A stretch of DNA of 64,000 nucleotides, from NCBI GenBank assembly GCA_012295275.1, contig CM022678.1, positions 14,657,759 through 14,721,758 on the forward strand, read 5' to 3'. The notes under the pieces were generated by a model that did not search any database, was not told the DNA's origin, and saw only the letters and a program-made list of their open reading frames with translations. Origin of the DNA: Chrysomallon squamiferum. Taxonomy: Eukaryota > Mollusca > Gastropoda > Neomphalida > Peltospiridae. Shown one piece after another: positions 39,065 to 52,110 of the stretch. The position numbers were made by a program, and so were the translations under genes. Each line of letters opens with the position of its first letter. Positions within the stretch are counted from its first letter, which is position 1.

Positions 39065-42000
39065 TCATGGTACTTCATCCACAATATGTTTCTCTTTCTC
39101 TGGAACATGTGGCACTGTTCCTGCTGCCTGGTGAGCTCTCCGATTTGCCTCTCTGAAAGTCACAATTAACATTGTTTAATAATAGAAATAAAATAGTAAT
39201 TTACATTTATAAATTATGTAAGTATGCTTTATAATACATTCATTTCTTCAACAAAACTTGTATATATATATTTATATTTATCAACCAGTATTTTGTGCTG
39301 GTCTATCATTCAACATTCATTCACTGCATTCACAAGATTAAAATATTTAATAATGGTTAATGCAATTTAATTTAAATACAATAACTAAGTTTGTAAATAT
39401 TATAAACAATAAAATCAGAATACTACTACTAAACATGACTGAAATAATTTTATTATATTGTTACACTGTATGCAATAATAATTATTATTTACACATTATG
39501 TAAGTAAGCATATACTAGAGATTTTCAGTAAATATATTTAACCAATAAAAGTGCTATGTACATAAAATTTTAAATATTAATTTGTTAGTATAATTTGATT
39601 TAAGTAAGACAGCAAGTAAACAATTTTATGTTATAAATAATAGTAAAATGAAATCTAATTATAACAACATGGCATTTAAAATTAGCTAGGAGTAATTTTT
39701 AAAATGTTAGATGTTGGATGCACATACTTTCTTTTCTGAGATTCTCTGATAATCTTGTACTCTTTAGCAGCATTGTAAATCATCTTTGGCACATGGCGAT
39801 GGCGAGAAATCCTCTTTACTTCAGGATGATGCTGGAATTTCTCCTTCAATTTCTCTGCATATTGCAAAGCTGTTTTTTCTCTGGGTTTCAGCTAAAAATA
39901 GTATTTAAAGTAGTGGTTAAAAACATTAATTATTTTTAGAAGTATTTAGTAAATTATATAATCTAGAGCAGAAAATAACAAAGATTGTAATGCAAGAGAA
40001 AATTAAGAACAAAAAATCAGAAAAGTTATTTGTATCAAGTCAAAAACTCAATAAAGTAAAAGGCCAGGTAACCAGCCACTGATCTAGACTAATGAAGACT
40101 AGGAAATTATGATTTAGATCTGATCCTACCATAGCATCTTGATTGTATTTTTTACTTCATAAGAAAGTCATAAATTGAAACAGTGTGCTTCTATGACAGA
40201 TTTTAGTGTTTACGTAACTATCGGACATTTCAGGCACTCAGTACGTCAGTCAAAAACTGAATCATTTTAATGAGAAATACAAAGTCTTACAGCTCCAAGT
40301 TTCTCCGAAGCTCTTGCTTTCCATATTCTGATGTTCATCTCATCCGAGCCTGACAGAATATATTTGTTGTCCAATGACCACCGAACAGTTGCCACCCTCT
40401 GCATTCTTTTTGTATGATAAACATCTCTGAAAAACAAATTAAAATAATTTCATCTGAAAACATTCTATGCACAAAAGTTATATAATGGTAGATAAAATCT
40501 TAAGTAGCAGATAATATTTTTGTTCCTATTCAAATAAATAAAACAATATATAAGCATTATACACACATACATTTGTTAAGCACATACCTTTAAGATACTT
40601 AAAATTTTGATTATTATAAAATTTAATGCAATAATAAACTTTTTTTTAAATGTTATACCTGCTGTGACCTTTGTCTAGAGGGTAAATTCTGATGGATTTG
40701 TCATAACCTGCAGTTACAAATTCTCTGCCAGTTGGAGAGTAATCAACATCAAGAACTGTAGCAGAAATAAAAGACTATTTTACTTAACAAGTAAATAAGA
40801 TTTTAAACAAGAATTTCATTATAAGGAAGTTATAAAATTATACCTTGTTAAACCAGGTTTATATTTGAAATATGCACAGAGTGAAACGTGTTATTACAAA
40901 ATAATAAATTATAAAAAACAAAATTTTTTAAAATGCTGGTGCAGAGGCTTGAGAAAATACAAATATTGTAATATTATAAACTTTTTCCTTGAAAGTCATT
41001 AAATCTTACCTGCAGATACGTGATCCATGTGAATATTGAGAGGCACTTTCAGATTTCTCATGTCAAAAGTATATAAACTGAAAAACAAAGAATAAATATT
41101 TCATGGAAAACACTGTCCAGTTTGTTAGACTTAAAATAAAAAAAATGTCTGTATTGTGGAACATTTAATATTGAGTTTTCTAGCAAAAATGAATATTAAA
41201 ATTCAAGAAGTGATAATTGCAGAAATGCTAATATTCATAATATTTAAACAAATACAGTAGTAATGTTATTTTATTTTTATGTTGTGAGTCTGAATAGTTT
41301 ATATTAAGTAAAAATATAAAGCAGCCTACTTATAATCTTCATTTGCAACTGTAAAAATAAATGCCTCCATTGGGTTCCAAGCAATAGCATTTGATTTCAG
41401 CTTCAAAATAACCTGCAACAAAATTTAAAATTATCATATGTATACAAAACACTAACATGGGAAGTGCTTTTAGTTAAATTCTGTTTCATAACAATAATAA
41501 GAAGAAGAAGAAGAAGAAGAAGAAGCAGCAGAAGTAGAAGAAGATGATGATTATCATGATGATAACAATAACAATAAATAATACCCCTGTTTATATTATG
41601 ATTTGATAATAATGTTCTGAAAGAAATACAACTAAATCACAGGATTAATGATAAAAATCAAACGAAACCCCCACCATCCTTTATTAAATAAAGAATAAAA
41701 ATGATTAGTTTATGTATCTAATTTATTGCATAATCAGACATTTGCTACAATTACCTTTCTAAGTGGGACTGACCCTCTCATGTCGTACAGCAGAATACTT
41801 CGATCAGAGGCCGTCGCAGCAAGTATGTGTGTCTAAAAGTAAACAAACAAAAATTAAAAATAAAATCAAGTGTTTAATACAAATAGTCTTTACAAGGAGG
41901 TCTTTATTTCCTGAAACACTAAACATGTAAACAAACAAAAAGTAAAAGTAAAAACAAATGTGTTTTACATATAATACAAATAGAATTTACAAGTAGGTCT

Positions 42001-42386
42001 TTATTTTTTGACATCTACTTCATCTATTTAGGAGAAGATTGATAGAAAAACTGAAAACTTTTAACCTGAGTTATACTTCAGTCTTTCAGTTTACTTGGTA
42101 TTTCTGTTGATAATATCTGTTTAACTTCTCACTGCTTACCATGTTACATTTTACACTGTATGTAAATACATATCGTGAAGTAAATACTTATTTAAAACAT
42201 ACCAATTAGCCAAAATTAATGCTTTTTAAACCCAGTCTTGTTTTTATTAATAATATCATTCTCTATATGTGCTCCTAATATTTTAGAGACCAAAAATGGA
42301 TATTGCAACAGTCAGATATTTTGCTGAATAGTTTAGGTAAAAGGTATAATATATGTTTGTTTGGAAGCTTGAGGTTCAAATAATTT

Positions 42387-42444
<58 letters not shown>

Positions 42445-44544
42445 CAACAACAATGATAAATAAATACATTTTCTATACATACGTCTACAGGGTTAAACTT
42501 GACATGATGTGTACTGTCAACTCCCCACGTAAAACTTCTTACAGGTTCTGTTCTCTCCTCATCCCAGATATCAACTGATTCACCACTCGTTGCAAATACA
42601 TTTTCTGACCAGTGGTGATCCATTGATTGAAAAACGGTCTGAAAATAAGTACAAATTAAAATTTAATTTTTAAAATTAAGATATGAAAATATTTTTTTTT
42701 AAAAGGAAATTAAAAATAAAATAAAAATGCTGACAGGATAAAATAAAACTGTTTATTACAAACCTTGCCGAGTATTGTGTTCATTGGTTCATCAGCTACA
42801 GAACCATCTTCATCTATGCTCCACTGCTTTATAGTTTTATCTGTGCCACACTGAAAATAAAATAAAATAAGTAAGATTATTTTTAATATGGTTGACTTAA
42901 TTTAAGGGATTAACGGCGTCAATGGGAGACCAGAGTTGTGAAATACCGTATACACTTGTGTATAAGTCGAATTTTTGGGAGACTATATTAAGGTAATATT
43001 TTGGGGGTCGACTTATACATAGGTAATGCTTTTGTAGCTGTTGCTGAAGAGTCGCCATTTTGACTATTTTTTGCTACGGGATGCATCTAAAATAATCGCG
43101 GTCTTTCAGCTTTTCAAAAATATAATTTTATCATATAAAAAATGTTGAAAAATTAAATAACAAAACCAAATGTGAATGTAAAACATGATATTCTTCCGTT
43201 TAATGACATAAAAATACATTTTAAAGCGAGAAAACCGTCAGTACGGCGTTATGCCTTACGGCATCTTGCAATGATTTAGGCTATAGCTCATGTAATACAT
43301 GCATTTATATTACTATGGTATGTTCGTGCAAGTTATGTTACAGTAGGCGTACAATGTAGGCCTTCATGGCACTGTCACACTGGTCTAAAAATAGTGACAG
43401 TGCCTGGAATCTACAGTCGACTTATACACAAGTAACACTAAAATGATGCAATTTGTGGTCTTAAAATACACATCGACTTATACATAAGGTCGCCTTGTAC
43501 ACAAGTATATACGGTATGAATGTTTTAAATTAAACAATTTTAATAATTTTAAATATATAATATAATCAGGAAATATCTTTAATATTAATATTAACAAGTA
43601 AAAACATGTTAATTATATACTAGTAATAAAATATCTTAAAAAAAGAAAACTAACTGAGAAAAAGTATTTTCCATCTTGATGTGCACAGAGTCCTTGAACA
43701 AAACCATCATGAGCTTGTATTGACTTCATGCAGGTACGTTTTGCTAAATTCCATAGACGAACCTAAGATAAATAGAATAATTTTAAAAAATAAAATAATA
43801 ATAATAATAACCATGGAATAAAATACTGGGAAGTAGAAAAAACAAGACTACATTTCTATCCAGTGAAAATTCAAACATGTTATTTACATTTAAAGTAATA
43901 GCACACTATATTATCTCTCTAATAAAGTAATCTGTTGAGTATGTATTAGTTACATTAACATGTCTATCTCAATAATATAATTTGTTAAAACAGCTAACTA
44001 ATATAAACATATTTTAAAATGCTATGTTCATCAGATTTTGTTTTGCTTGTATTAAAAAATATAAATTTTCCAACAGTTCTTTAAAGGTTTATTCTGAGAA
44101 ATGATAAAAGGAACTTTTACATACCTCCCCATCACAAGCTCCTGACAGAAGGAATGACAGACTTGTGGGATGTTTACATAACCTGTGTACTCCATCTCTG
44201 TGACCATCTAATGAACCTAGAAATGGCTTGGCAAATACTCTTTCTAATTTGGTGAAATTCAAGGCACGGACATACTCTCTTGGTGCTTCAAATGGGTGAA
44301 GGCTTGGATCATAGTTCCTAGGAACTGAAACACAATTTGAAATAATAATAATTTTTGGAAATATTAAACAGTTTATAAACAAATTACAGCTATTTAAACT
44401 ATTCTAATTTCTACTATTCTTCTATGAATTATGATACGAAACTTAGTCTAAGTCTTCCCAGATTCAGCAAGATCAGTAAATAATCGACAGATTCTGAGAT
44501 TGAAAATTTATCACAAAACAATAACACGTAACATGTTGATGATT

Positions 44545-44584
<40 letters not shown>

Positions 44585-44782
44585 TATTAAATACTATTTG
44601 TTTTATAATTTATAATAAATTAATTTAATAGTAATTTAAATAACGAAGAAATTAACAAAAACATTGACGACAGATTTTACAAAAATTTATCATAAATGAT
44701 TATGATACATACCTTTCTGAATGTCCCTTTTTGTTTCTCGCAAATAATTATCTGGATTTCGCGACAAAACCTTAATTCTCAT
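39065..44782 (-). CDS. DCAF13: DDB1- and CUL4-associated factor 13 (Sof1)
   Basis: WD40 protein of the nucleolar SSU processome (yeast Sof1), needed for 18S rRNA maturation; in animals also a CUL4-DDB1 substrate receptor. Twelve exons: 44713-44782, 44125-44324, 43655-43762, 42764-42850, 42483-42638, 41755-41832, 41330-41412, 41010-41077, 40659-40755, 40291-40426, 39728-39891, 39065-39152. About 444 residues, against 445 in human. It starts MRIKVLSRNPDNYLRETK. WD repeats run from about residue 60 to 350 (for example LSGACDGEVRLWNLAKR, SCGTDKTIKQWS, ATASDRSILLYDMRG, GSDEMNIRIWKA). A basic Sof1-like tail follows (VKRISRHRHVPKMIYNA, REANRRAHQ-like KEANRRAHQ). It is head-to-head with ABT1, another SSU-processome gene. 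A MITE sits in the intron between exons 3 and 4. Confidence 0.95.
41499..41548. repeat. GAA-type triplet repeat
   Basis: AAG/AGA units with AGC and ATG variants in a DCAF13 intron. Confidence 0.85.
42389..42442. repeat. AAT microsatellite
   Basis: Perfect AAT run in a DCAF13 intron, about 40 bases from the exon 42483-42638. Confidence 0.9.
42944..43517. mobile_element. MITE with TACCGTATA termini
   Basis: The ends are inverted repeats: TACCGTATACACTTGTGTAT on the left, and the right end reversed reads TACCGTATATACTTGTGTAC. TA flanks fit a TA target site. Inside, GTCGACTTATACA recurs three times in the outer parts (about 43007, 43416 and, as ATCGACTTATACA, 43472), so the TIRs carry sub-repeats. 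574 bases, no open frame. It lies in a DCAF13 intron. Confidence 0.8.
44548..44585. repeat. AAT microsatellite
   Basis: Perfect AAT run in DCAF13 intron 1. Confidence 0.9.
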
Positions 44783-44941
44783 TTTGCATATACTTACTTA
44801 ATGGTGCTTTCGTACGATTATAACAAACGACGCATGTATTCTGTAGGCGCAGCCATTAGTCTCGATACCTCTACTAGTCTAAAATTGTAATAATCGAGAT
44901 GAAACACGAACTTATATAATATATACACTATACAGTTATAA

Positions 44942-44977
<36 letters not shown>

Positions 44978-45792
44978 GTTTATTATTGGCGTTTTATATT
45001 TAATCACGTTAAACTGTCGAAATCTAGCAAAAATAATTTTATGGTGAATTATGACTTGATAGGCTAGATAAATATACCCACATGCACACACAATGTTCAA
45101 AAGACGCTGGTCTAGAGTCTAGCAGTTTGACATTACAGTTTAAATGATTATTGAAATCAGTTTTGAAATTTTCCTTGAATGATTTTGATGTTATTAGCGT
45201 GATGAAAAATGTATTATACTGAAATTATACTGGAAAACCTTTATTACAATTATTTTCCAAAGATCTATTACAATTTACTGTATTATAAATTTTATATATT
45301 AATAAATTTAAAATAATACATAGATTAATTGATATTTAATTTATATTTAAATGGGAGTTTCACGTAACATTAAATGTTTTCTTATTCATTTTACATGCTC
45401 TGTACATACTTCTGTAAATTAAAATTAAACAAGTACCTAAGCGTATAATCAAAACTGTTGTTAATCAACTTCTTTTGATAAGCATCATCTCCAGAAATTA
45501 TAGATACAAAAATTGTTTCAAAATATTTTGTTTTACTACTGATGTCATTAAAATATATACATAAATAAAAATTAAAACTGAAATTAAAATTAAATATAAA
45601 AAAGTCGTATTAGTTATGGTGTGCTTTTTAATAGTACATTGGCCCCAAATAATTAATGAACTGTATGATGGTAATAAATTTTATTTTTACTGTTTAAATA
45701 AAATAGGATAATTCCATTACATCAATGCTTATCCAACTATTAATTTCTTTGCCTGTTAATTTGCCATTACAGGAAGTAAGAGCTGTCTAGTC
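44783..45792. promoter_or_regulatory. Bidirectional region, DCAF13 and ABT1
   Basis: About 1 kb separates the two divergent starts. It contains an AAT repeat (44945-44976) and otherwise AT-rich DNA. Near ABT1, ACAGGAAGTA (45770-45779) fits an ETS site, but TTTGCCATTACAG|GAAG there also reads as a splice acceptor, so its role is unclear. No third gene is seen. Confidence 0.4.
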
Positions 45793-47367
45793 ATGGCGAT
45801 CACTGAATGGTCAAACAATGAACTTCATTGTGAGATTCATTTGAAGGGAAGTAACTGTAAGATATTTGTTTTCACGGAAGACAAGATGGCCTCGCTGGAA
45901 GAGAGTCCATCAAAACCAGTAAAATACAAAAAGAAAATTACCTCTGGCATTATTTATCTTAGTAGAATACCATCTTCAATGAATGTTAAGAAAATACGTC
46001 AAGTTTTTGGAGAATTTGGAGAAGTGGACAGACTATTTTTACAACCTGATGGTAAGCAATTACTGAAAGTGACAATCACCGATTGAATCGGTGAATCACA
46101 TCTTTGAATGTGAAATTAACATAACATTGTAGAATGTCTTTAACATCACTCAGTTAGAAGTAAAAGTAATTAACAATAACAATATTAACTGTGCTGTGCA
46201 TTCAGTTAAAAAGTATCCCGAACTGTGTACAAATTCCGGAATAGCTGAGTCATGTAAATTGTTTTTTACTTTTTACCAAAGCTGTTATTTTAGTGTAAGA
46301 TCTAACGGTTAGAGAAGTTTTATAACGTTATGCAGCAACTACAAATAATAAAAATTAATAATAACAAAACAACAACAACAACAACAACAAAAAATAAAAA
46401 ATAAATAATAAAAAAATAAAAATTATTAAAATTTTAAAAACACAACCTATCATCACTTTAAAATGATATTTCTTTAGTCTTTTGAAGTTAGAGGTGTTAA
46501 TAATTAGAATTTCCAAAGTTCAAACTGTTCAGTTACAATTCCACTACATTTAACTTTTAAACATAAAGTATGTTAACACTATATAACATTGTCCTAATAA
46601 GGGTCAGTAAAGAGCTACAAATTCCATTGGGGTCGACAGTCAAAAATATTTAGGAACCAATGCTATAGCAACATGATTTTACAATACAGTCAGTGTCAAA
46701 TAAACTGTCATGGTCTTGAATTACGACAAAAATGGTTAAATACAATTAAAAACCATTTAATTTCAGAATTTAATAACATTAAAAAATTATTCATTGTGCT
46801 TTTTTCTTTGTTTTTATTAGGAAGGATATTCAATTATCTGATAATAATGAAATTATGAATTTTCTATTTACAGACAAAAACTACAGTGCTAAAAAAGGCC
46901 GAACATTCTCAGAAGGGTGGATTGAATTCAGAGACAAAAGAATTGCTAAAAGAATTGCTTTAATGTTAAATAACACCCAGATTGGAGGCAAGAAACGAAA
47001 CAAATGGTATGATGAAATCTGGAACATTAAGTACCTGCCAAAATTCAGATGGGCTCATTTAAATGAGAGACTTGCATATGAAAGAGCAGTTCATGAACAG
47101 AGAATGCGAACGGAGATCTCTCAGGCTAAACGTGAGGCAAATTTCCACATAGAAAATATTAGCAAAAGTACAAAGTTAAATGAAATAGAAAAGCGAAAAA
47201 GGAAAACAGGTGAGACGCTGAAAGTGAGAAAAACTCACATAAAGTTAAGAGAGACAGAAGAGGAAATTATTTCTAAAAAGAGAAGAAAAGAGGAAAAACC
47301 ATGTGCACTGACATCAGCCAATAATTCATCATTTTTGTCAAAATTATTTACTGGTGGAAGTAAATAA
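45793..47367 (+). CDS. ABT1: Activator of basal transcription 1 (Esf2)
   Basis: Nucleolar RRM protein, orthologue of yeast Esf2, an SSU-processome factor that works with the helicase Dbp8; the animal protein is also described as a TBP-interacting activator. Two exons: 45793-46051 and 46874-47367. The intron is phase 1 and gives LFLQPD-D-KNYSAKKGR at the joint. The RRM runs over GIIYLSRIPSSMNVKKIRQV to KYLPKFRW, with the family-typical EGWIEFRDKRIAKRIA and RWAHLNERLAYERAVHEQR. The tail is Lys-rich and ends SSFLSKLFTGGSK, like the LLARIFG end of human ABT1. Two in-frame starts exist: 45793 (250 residues) and 45886 (219 residues, better context AAGATGG). The family's conserved part begins after the second, so the first is not certain. 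AATAAA overlaps the stop; another is at 47695-47700. Confidence 0.93.
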
Positions 47368-48615
47368 AAATTTCTATGAATTTACTGGAATTCTTTTTTT
47401 CACTTCCTCTTTTAAAATTTTTATTATTATTACTACTGTTAATGTATTGTGCACATTTGTTAATAATTAGTTTGATAAATTGGTAAAACTGATTATAATT
47501 TAATTTAAATATAAGTAATTTTTCATATTCGTGATTCATAAACAAAGATGTGCCTACTGTTAATAATTATAAAACACAGGTTTTTCAGTTTTCTTTAATT
47601 AGCAGACTTGGTACAACAGATCTACTAGAACAATGAAATATAAAACTATACACACATTTAACAACAAGTCAATGATTTAAAAATAACAGATTCTAATAAA
47701 GTTTTAAATGGTGATAAACAATTTACTATAATAACATGATATAATTTAGGCACACTGTGAACAAAGCAAATAAATAATTACAAAACATTGTATGTTGAAG
47801 GTGACTAACCTGTTTAAGGGTTAGTTGATTTTGAGCACTCTAATACTTTTTATATTTTCTGTAGAGAATTTAATTTAAATATTTTTAAGACTATAATTTT
47901 CTCAACTGTATGTTTTCTTTTTACATAATGTGGAAAGCATTAATAAAGATACCTATCTACTTACTTTATATGTAATTACTCAAAGCAATGTAAGATATAT
48001 ATTAATTCAAATTTCTATATAAACCACAAAAATATATAAATATATAAATATGAATACCATTTTTTAAAAATATTATGCATACAAGACAAGCACCAGATAC
48101 AGGAGAGAAGAAAAGGATAAAAAAGTAAGTATTCTTTAAGAAAATGCAAAACTTTAAAACTTTAATGTAAAAAAATATTTACAGTGGAAAAAAGAGTTTT
48201 CAAAGTTACTTATTTTGTAGCTGAAAGCTCAGCAAAAGTCTGATCAGTTCTAATTTGATTTACATTAAAACAGTTGATCCATACAATATAATTATGTTGA
48301 TGTATATATTTCAGTCAACAAAAACAATCCACAGGGTTAATATATTTTGACAAACTGTAAGAACTTCAAGTGATTTACGTATTCTATTAATCCTATAAAA
48401 ACATTGCTAATATATGAATATGGGTATGAAATCTAGATACATTAAAATATTCAAAGATTTATTTAAATAATATTGTGCCTTTCTTAAGTCTGTTGTTTTT
48501 TGGTGTGTAGATTGAATTGCGGAATTTGGAGTGCAGATTGTATGTTCCTAATAGTTTAATAACAGTCAATCTTAGATTTATACCACTTGCTTTACTTGTA
48601 TGTGTATATACAGAA

Positions 48616-48675
48616 ACACACATGCACACACACACACACACGCACGCACACACACACACACACATATATATAATA
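48616..48675. repeat. CA/TA microsatellite
   Basis: CA run with CG interruptions, ending in TA units. Confidence 0.9.
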
Positions 48676-49449
48676 TAAATACAGACAAAAAAAGCACCAA
48701 TATAATTTTCTCTTGATTAACCTTTAGTAGTCTCAGTACATTGAGTTGTAACATAATTTCCAGTGTTCTGACTATGTTTTCATCAGTCCAGAACAATACC
48801 TGGGTATTATCTGTAATATGATAATACCCATCTCATATATGAATCACTTGTGCTTGCAACTTCAAACAGTCTGTTGAGTGCACACGGTAAATTGATCCCA
48901 AGACCACCAGGACTCAGGCATGTGCTCTGTCACAGAGCTAAAGTTCACTCACAAGGAATATGTTAAATAATACTAAGTACCTTAAAAAGTATTCAGAAAG
49001 ACTGTAAACAAGCAAATAACTATACATTTAGGAAAGAAAATAACCAAAATACTCATTGCCAACACAAAGGAGTAAATATATAAAACACTTTAAATATAAA
49101 CAGCCACAAAATACAAAGAAATAATAAATTAAAAATGATAAATGTACTATTAAATTAAAACAAATCTTTTACATGTCACAGAAGCAAATTCTTAAACTGT
49201 ATTATTTATTAGACATACACTTGTTATGACAAATAACTTGGTGTTTAATGTTACTCTGGGTGGTAGAATATTTAAATAATCATTTAAGAAAATAAAGAGG
49301 ATATTAAATGATGACTTATACTTCATTATGAAGGTGACATATTTATATTGTTTTTCTATTAAAGGCACTCCAGAATTAGACAAAATGTAAACAAATTTTC
49401 TCTTTCTACTTTGAAAATGGCATTTATCTGAGAAAGTTTAATTTACATA

Positions 49450-49544
49450 TTGATAAAGTTTATTTTTGTTGCACAGACAGATTAACTAATCTCATAAAAA
49501 GTACTAAAAATGTTTATGCATAAATAAAAAAAAATTATGCCAGT
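49450..49544 (+). repeat. 95-base repeat, copy 1
   Basis: Nearly identical to 53062-53155 in the same orientation. Both start TTGATAAAGTTTATTTTTGT, include AGATTAACTAATC and end AATTATGCCAGT, with about three substitutions and one indel. It lies about 175 bases past the stop of the distal homeobox module, so is probably in its 3' UTR. Confidence 0.9.
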
Positions 49545-49718
49545 ATTTTTAAATAGAAGAAATGCTCAGATGAGATGTATTTGATCAGTTCATGATTTGA
49601 AATTGTTCTTTGATAAAACACAAGCACTGTTTGTAATGTTTGTCACAGCATTGTTCACAACGGCAATTGTCTAATCTCCAAACCACAATTTTCAGGTTAA
49701 AAAATACAAAATATGTAT

Positions 49719-50745
49719 TCAGTGAATCCAACTCTGGTTATCTACATATGTAGTCGACAGTATCTGCATGCTGCTTGATTCTATAGGTCTATGAATATTA
49801 TGCACACTTGAGTCTAATTCACATCTCTCTTGTACATCACTTCGAATCTCTATCACAGACATTTCAGAACTCGAATCAGGATTTATCTGCCCTTGGCTGC
49901 TAGTGCAGGCTGGCTCTTCCTTTTTTTGTCGTCTTTCCTTCTGTTTTTCATTTTTCCACCACAGTTTGAGTCGAGCTGGAGTCACTGGTGGTCTTGCATT
50001 TCGTATATGTCCTTTGTTTAGTTCGCTGCAGTAGAAGCGAAGTTTTTCCAGTGACGGATGTTTGCACTTGGCATACCAGCTCTTAAGAAGAGGAACTTCA
50101 TGTTGTGGGTGAAATGTCAATCGAGTGTCCTTTGGAGTCCCCTTATGACTTATTGATGGGAAATCTGGCAAGAAAATAAAACAAGAAATCAAATTATTAC
50201 ATAAAACTTTATATTTATATTAAACGATGTTATAAGGAATTAAAATTAAGAGAAAAATTTGAAAATAAGCTCATGATTTTGCCCGGAGGCCAACATTTTC
50301 CTTTTTAGGATGTCGTTCAGTTTAGAAACATATAACTAACTCCGATAGAATTTTTTTTTGAAAGGTTACTATCTCTTCATATACTACCACACACTTCTAA
50401 ACAATTTTATGAATGCAGTATTGCAGAAATTCTCAAAACCATATAATCATACAAATTCAATGTTTTTCTACCACTCTGTATGTTTTTGAATTTAAAAAAA
50501 AACAAAAAACAGAATGGTTACCTAGAGCTTGCAGTTTGTACTGTTTGTACCATTCTCCAAATTCCTTACATTTCTCCATACTAAGCTTGTTGACGTATTT
50601 TCCATTGGCAATGTTTGAAATCATCGACTGGCAAAGGGGAGATAACTTTGCCAGTGTTGGTTGATTTAATTCCTTCAAAAGCCCAAGAGTGGCACACCGA
50701 ACAGCATGGTCATCCCATATAGTTGTCCAGTCAACATGCTTCAAA
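49719..50745 (-). CDS. SATB-like CUTL plus Compass homeodomain (distal module)
   Basis: Two exons, 50522-50745 and 49719-50164, joined in phase (CTA G|AT), stop at 49719. Exon 1 encodes a CUTL domain: NQPTLAKLSPLCQSMISNIA and KCKEFGEWYKQYK align with SATB1 [20 protein letters not shown] and KCQEFGRWYKHFK. Exon 2 encodes a homeodomain with a long loop before helix 3 (LTFHPQHEVPLLKSWYAKC to LKLWWKNEKQKERR), as in Dve/Compass proteins; helix 3 has Trp49, Lys50 and Asn51. No start codon or ULD was found before 50745. The acceptor at 50746 needs two bases from the preceding exon, and the ULD exon 59171-59297 ends exactly so (AG+T gives Ser). Joined to the ULD exons it would make a 339-residue protein. 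Otherwise it is a separate gene whose 5' exons I cannot see. Confidence 0.75.
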
Positions 50746-51829
50746 CTGAAAAAAAAAAAATTAAATGTATATTTCAATTAAATTTTTTATATCTTAAAAA
50801 AATGAAGAATAATGGCTTTTGTTTCATGAGCTTACCTATAGTTTCATCAAAAGCTTCATCTATTATAAACATAGGCTACAAATCAAATATAAATAAATGT
50901 ACAGAGCAAATGAAAACAGCAAAAACGTGTTGATCTGATTAATATACACACATACACACATATACATATTAATATCAATAATCTATTGATGTACTGATAT
51001 CATTAACATGCAAGTGTACCGTATCAATAACTATTAATGTAGTTATATCATTAACTTTTTATACTGACATCAAGAACTTATTAATATATATATATCATAA
51101 CTTACTGCTATATGGATAATATTAATATTGTTCTACTAGTTATTCTGTTAGATTATTAGTCCATTTGTTTACTAACTGTATTGATACTTTTAGTTTACTA
51201 TTGTACTGAGGCAGTTTATTTACAAAAAATTATAGTATCACTTTTTCAGTTGAGCTGTATACACACTCCACCCTATCCCTACCCCTCAGAAAAGAAGAAG
51301 GAGTTTATCTTATTAACTGAACTGATTAAGTTAGATATTAACAGTTCTAATTGATTGTATAGATAGTTAGTTTATTGTTTTTGTTGCTACTGCCAGTTTA
51401 CTGCTTTTCTGATATCAATAACTTATTAAAGTAAATATATCATTTATTTACTGCTCTACTGACATCATTAATATTGTTAGTCTGGCTGTTCTGATTCTAT
51501 TAGCTTACTAGTTGTATTGCTACAGTTTTCTTAATAATACAAGTACTACTGATATATTAGCATTTTGGTTGTTTTGGTACTTAAAGCTTATTATATTATT
51601 CATCATTAATTATGACATAACTAAATGAAAAAATACAGTATTTAATAAGATTTTCTTAAAAAGATTTATTTCTTAAGGAGATGTAATAATTTATCATTCT
51701 TTAATATACTGCACATTCACTGTACTGTTCCTTTTTTCTCAACTGGTGCTTAATATTATTTTAATTATTATTATTACTATTAATGTTTCAAAAAACATCG
51801 TTAATGCTACTATACAATCTACTGTCACA

Positions 51830-52110
51830 CTGTCCACTCATTCTGAGCCTCATAAAGAGATTAGATGTAATTCCCAACAGCTCAGAAAGTCAAAGGAAAA
51901 TCTGCTGTAGATTAGACAATATTAGACGGGAGCCAGTGATGATTACATTGGATCAGAAGCTTGATTAAAAACTAATATCGGATTAGGTGAAACTTTTGCA
52001 AAATAAATCAGAAACAGGATTGATCCTTCAAGTAAACTGATCAATTTACCCATCACCATGGCAACAATCTTACATTGCATATCCAAAGCATTATCCAAAT
52101 CAGCTTTCAA
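51830..52110. promoter_or_regulatory. Candidate conserved non-coding element
   Basis: A 280-base complex block in AT-rich surroundings. It has several homeodomain-type cores, including GGATTAG (about 51979), TAATTCCC and ATTAGAC. Inferred only from composition and position within a developmental homeobox locus. Confidence 0.3.

Larger units (their letters stand above)
47368..49718. other. Gap between ABT1 and homeobox locus
   Basis: About 2.3 kb between convergent stops. It contains a likely ABT1 poly(A) signal (AATAAA, 47695), a CA repeat (48616-48675), a less AT-biased patch at 48840-48960 and one copy of a 95-base repeat (49450-49544). No gene is supported. Confidence 0.65.
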
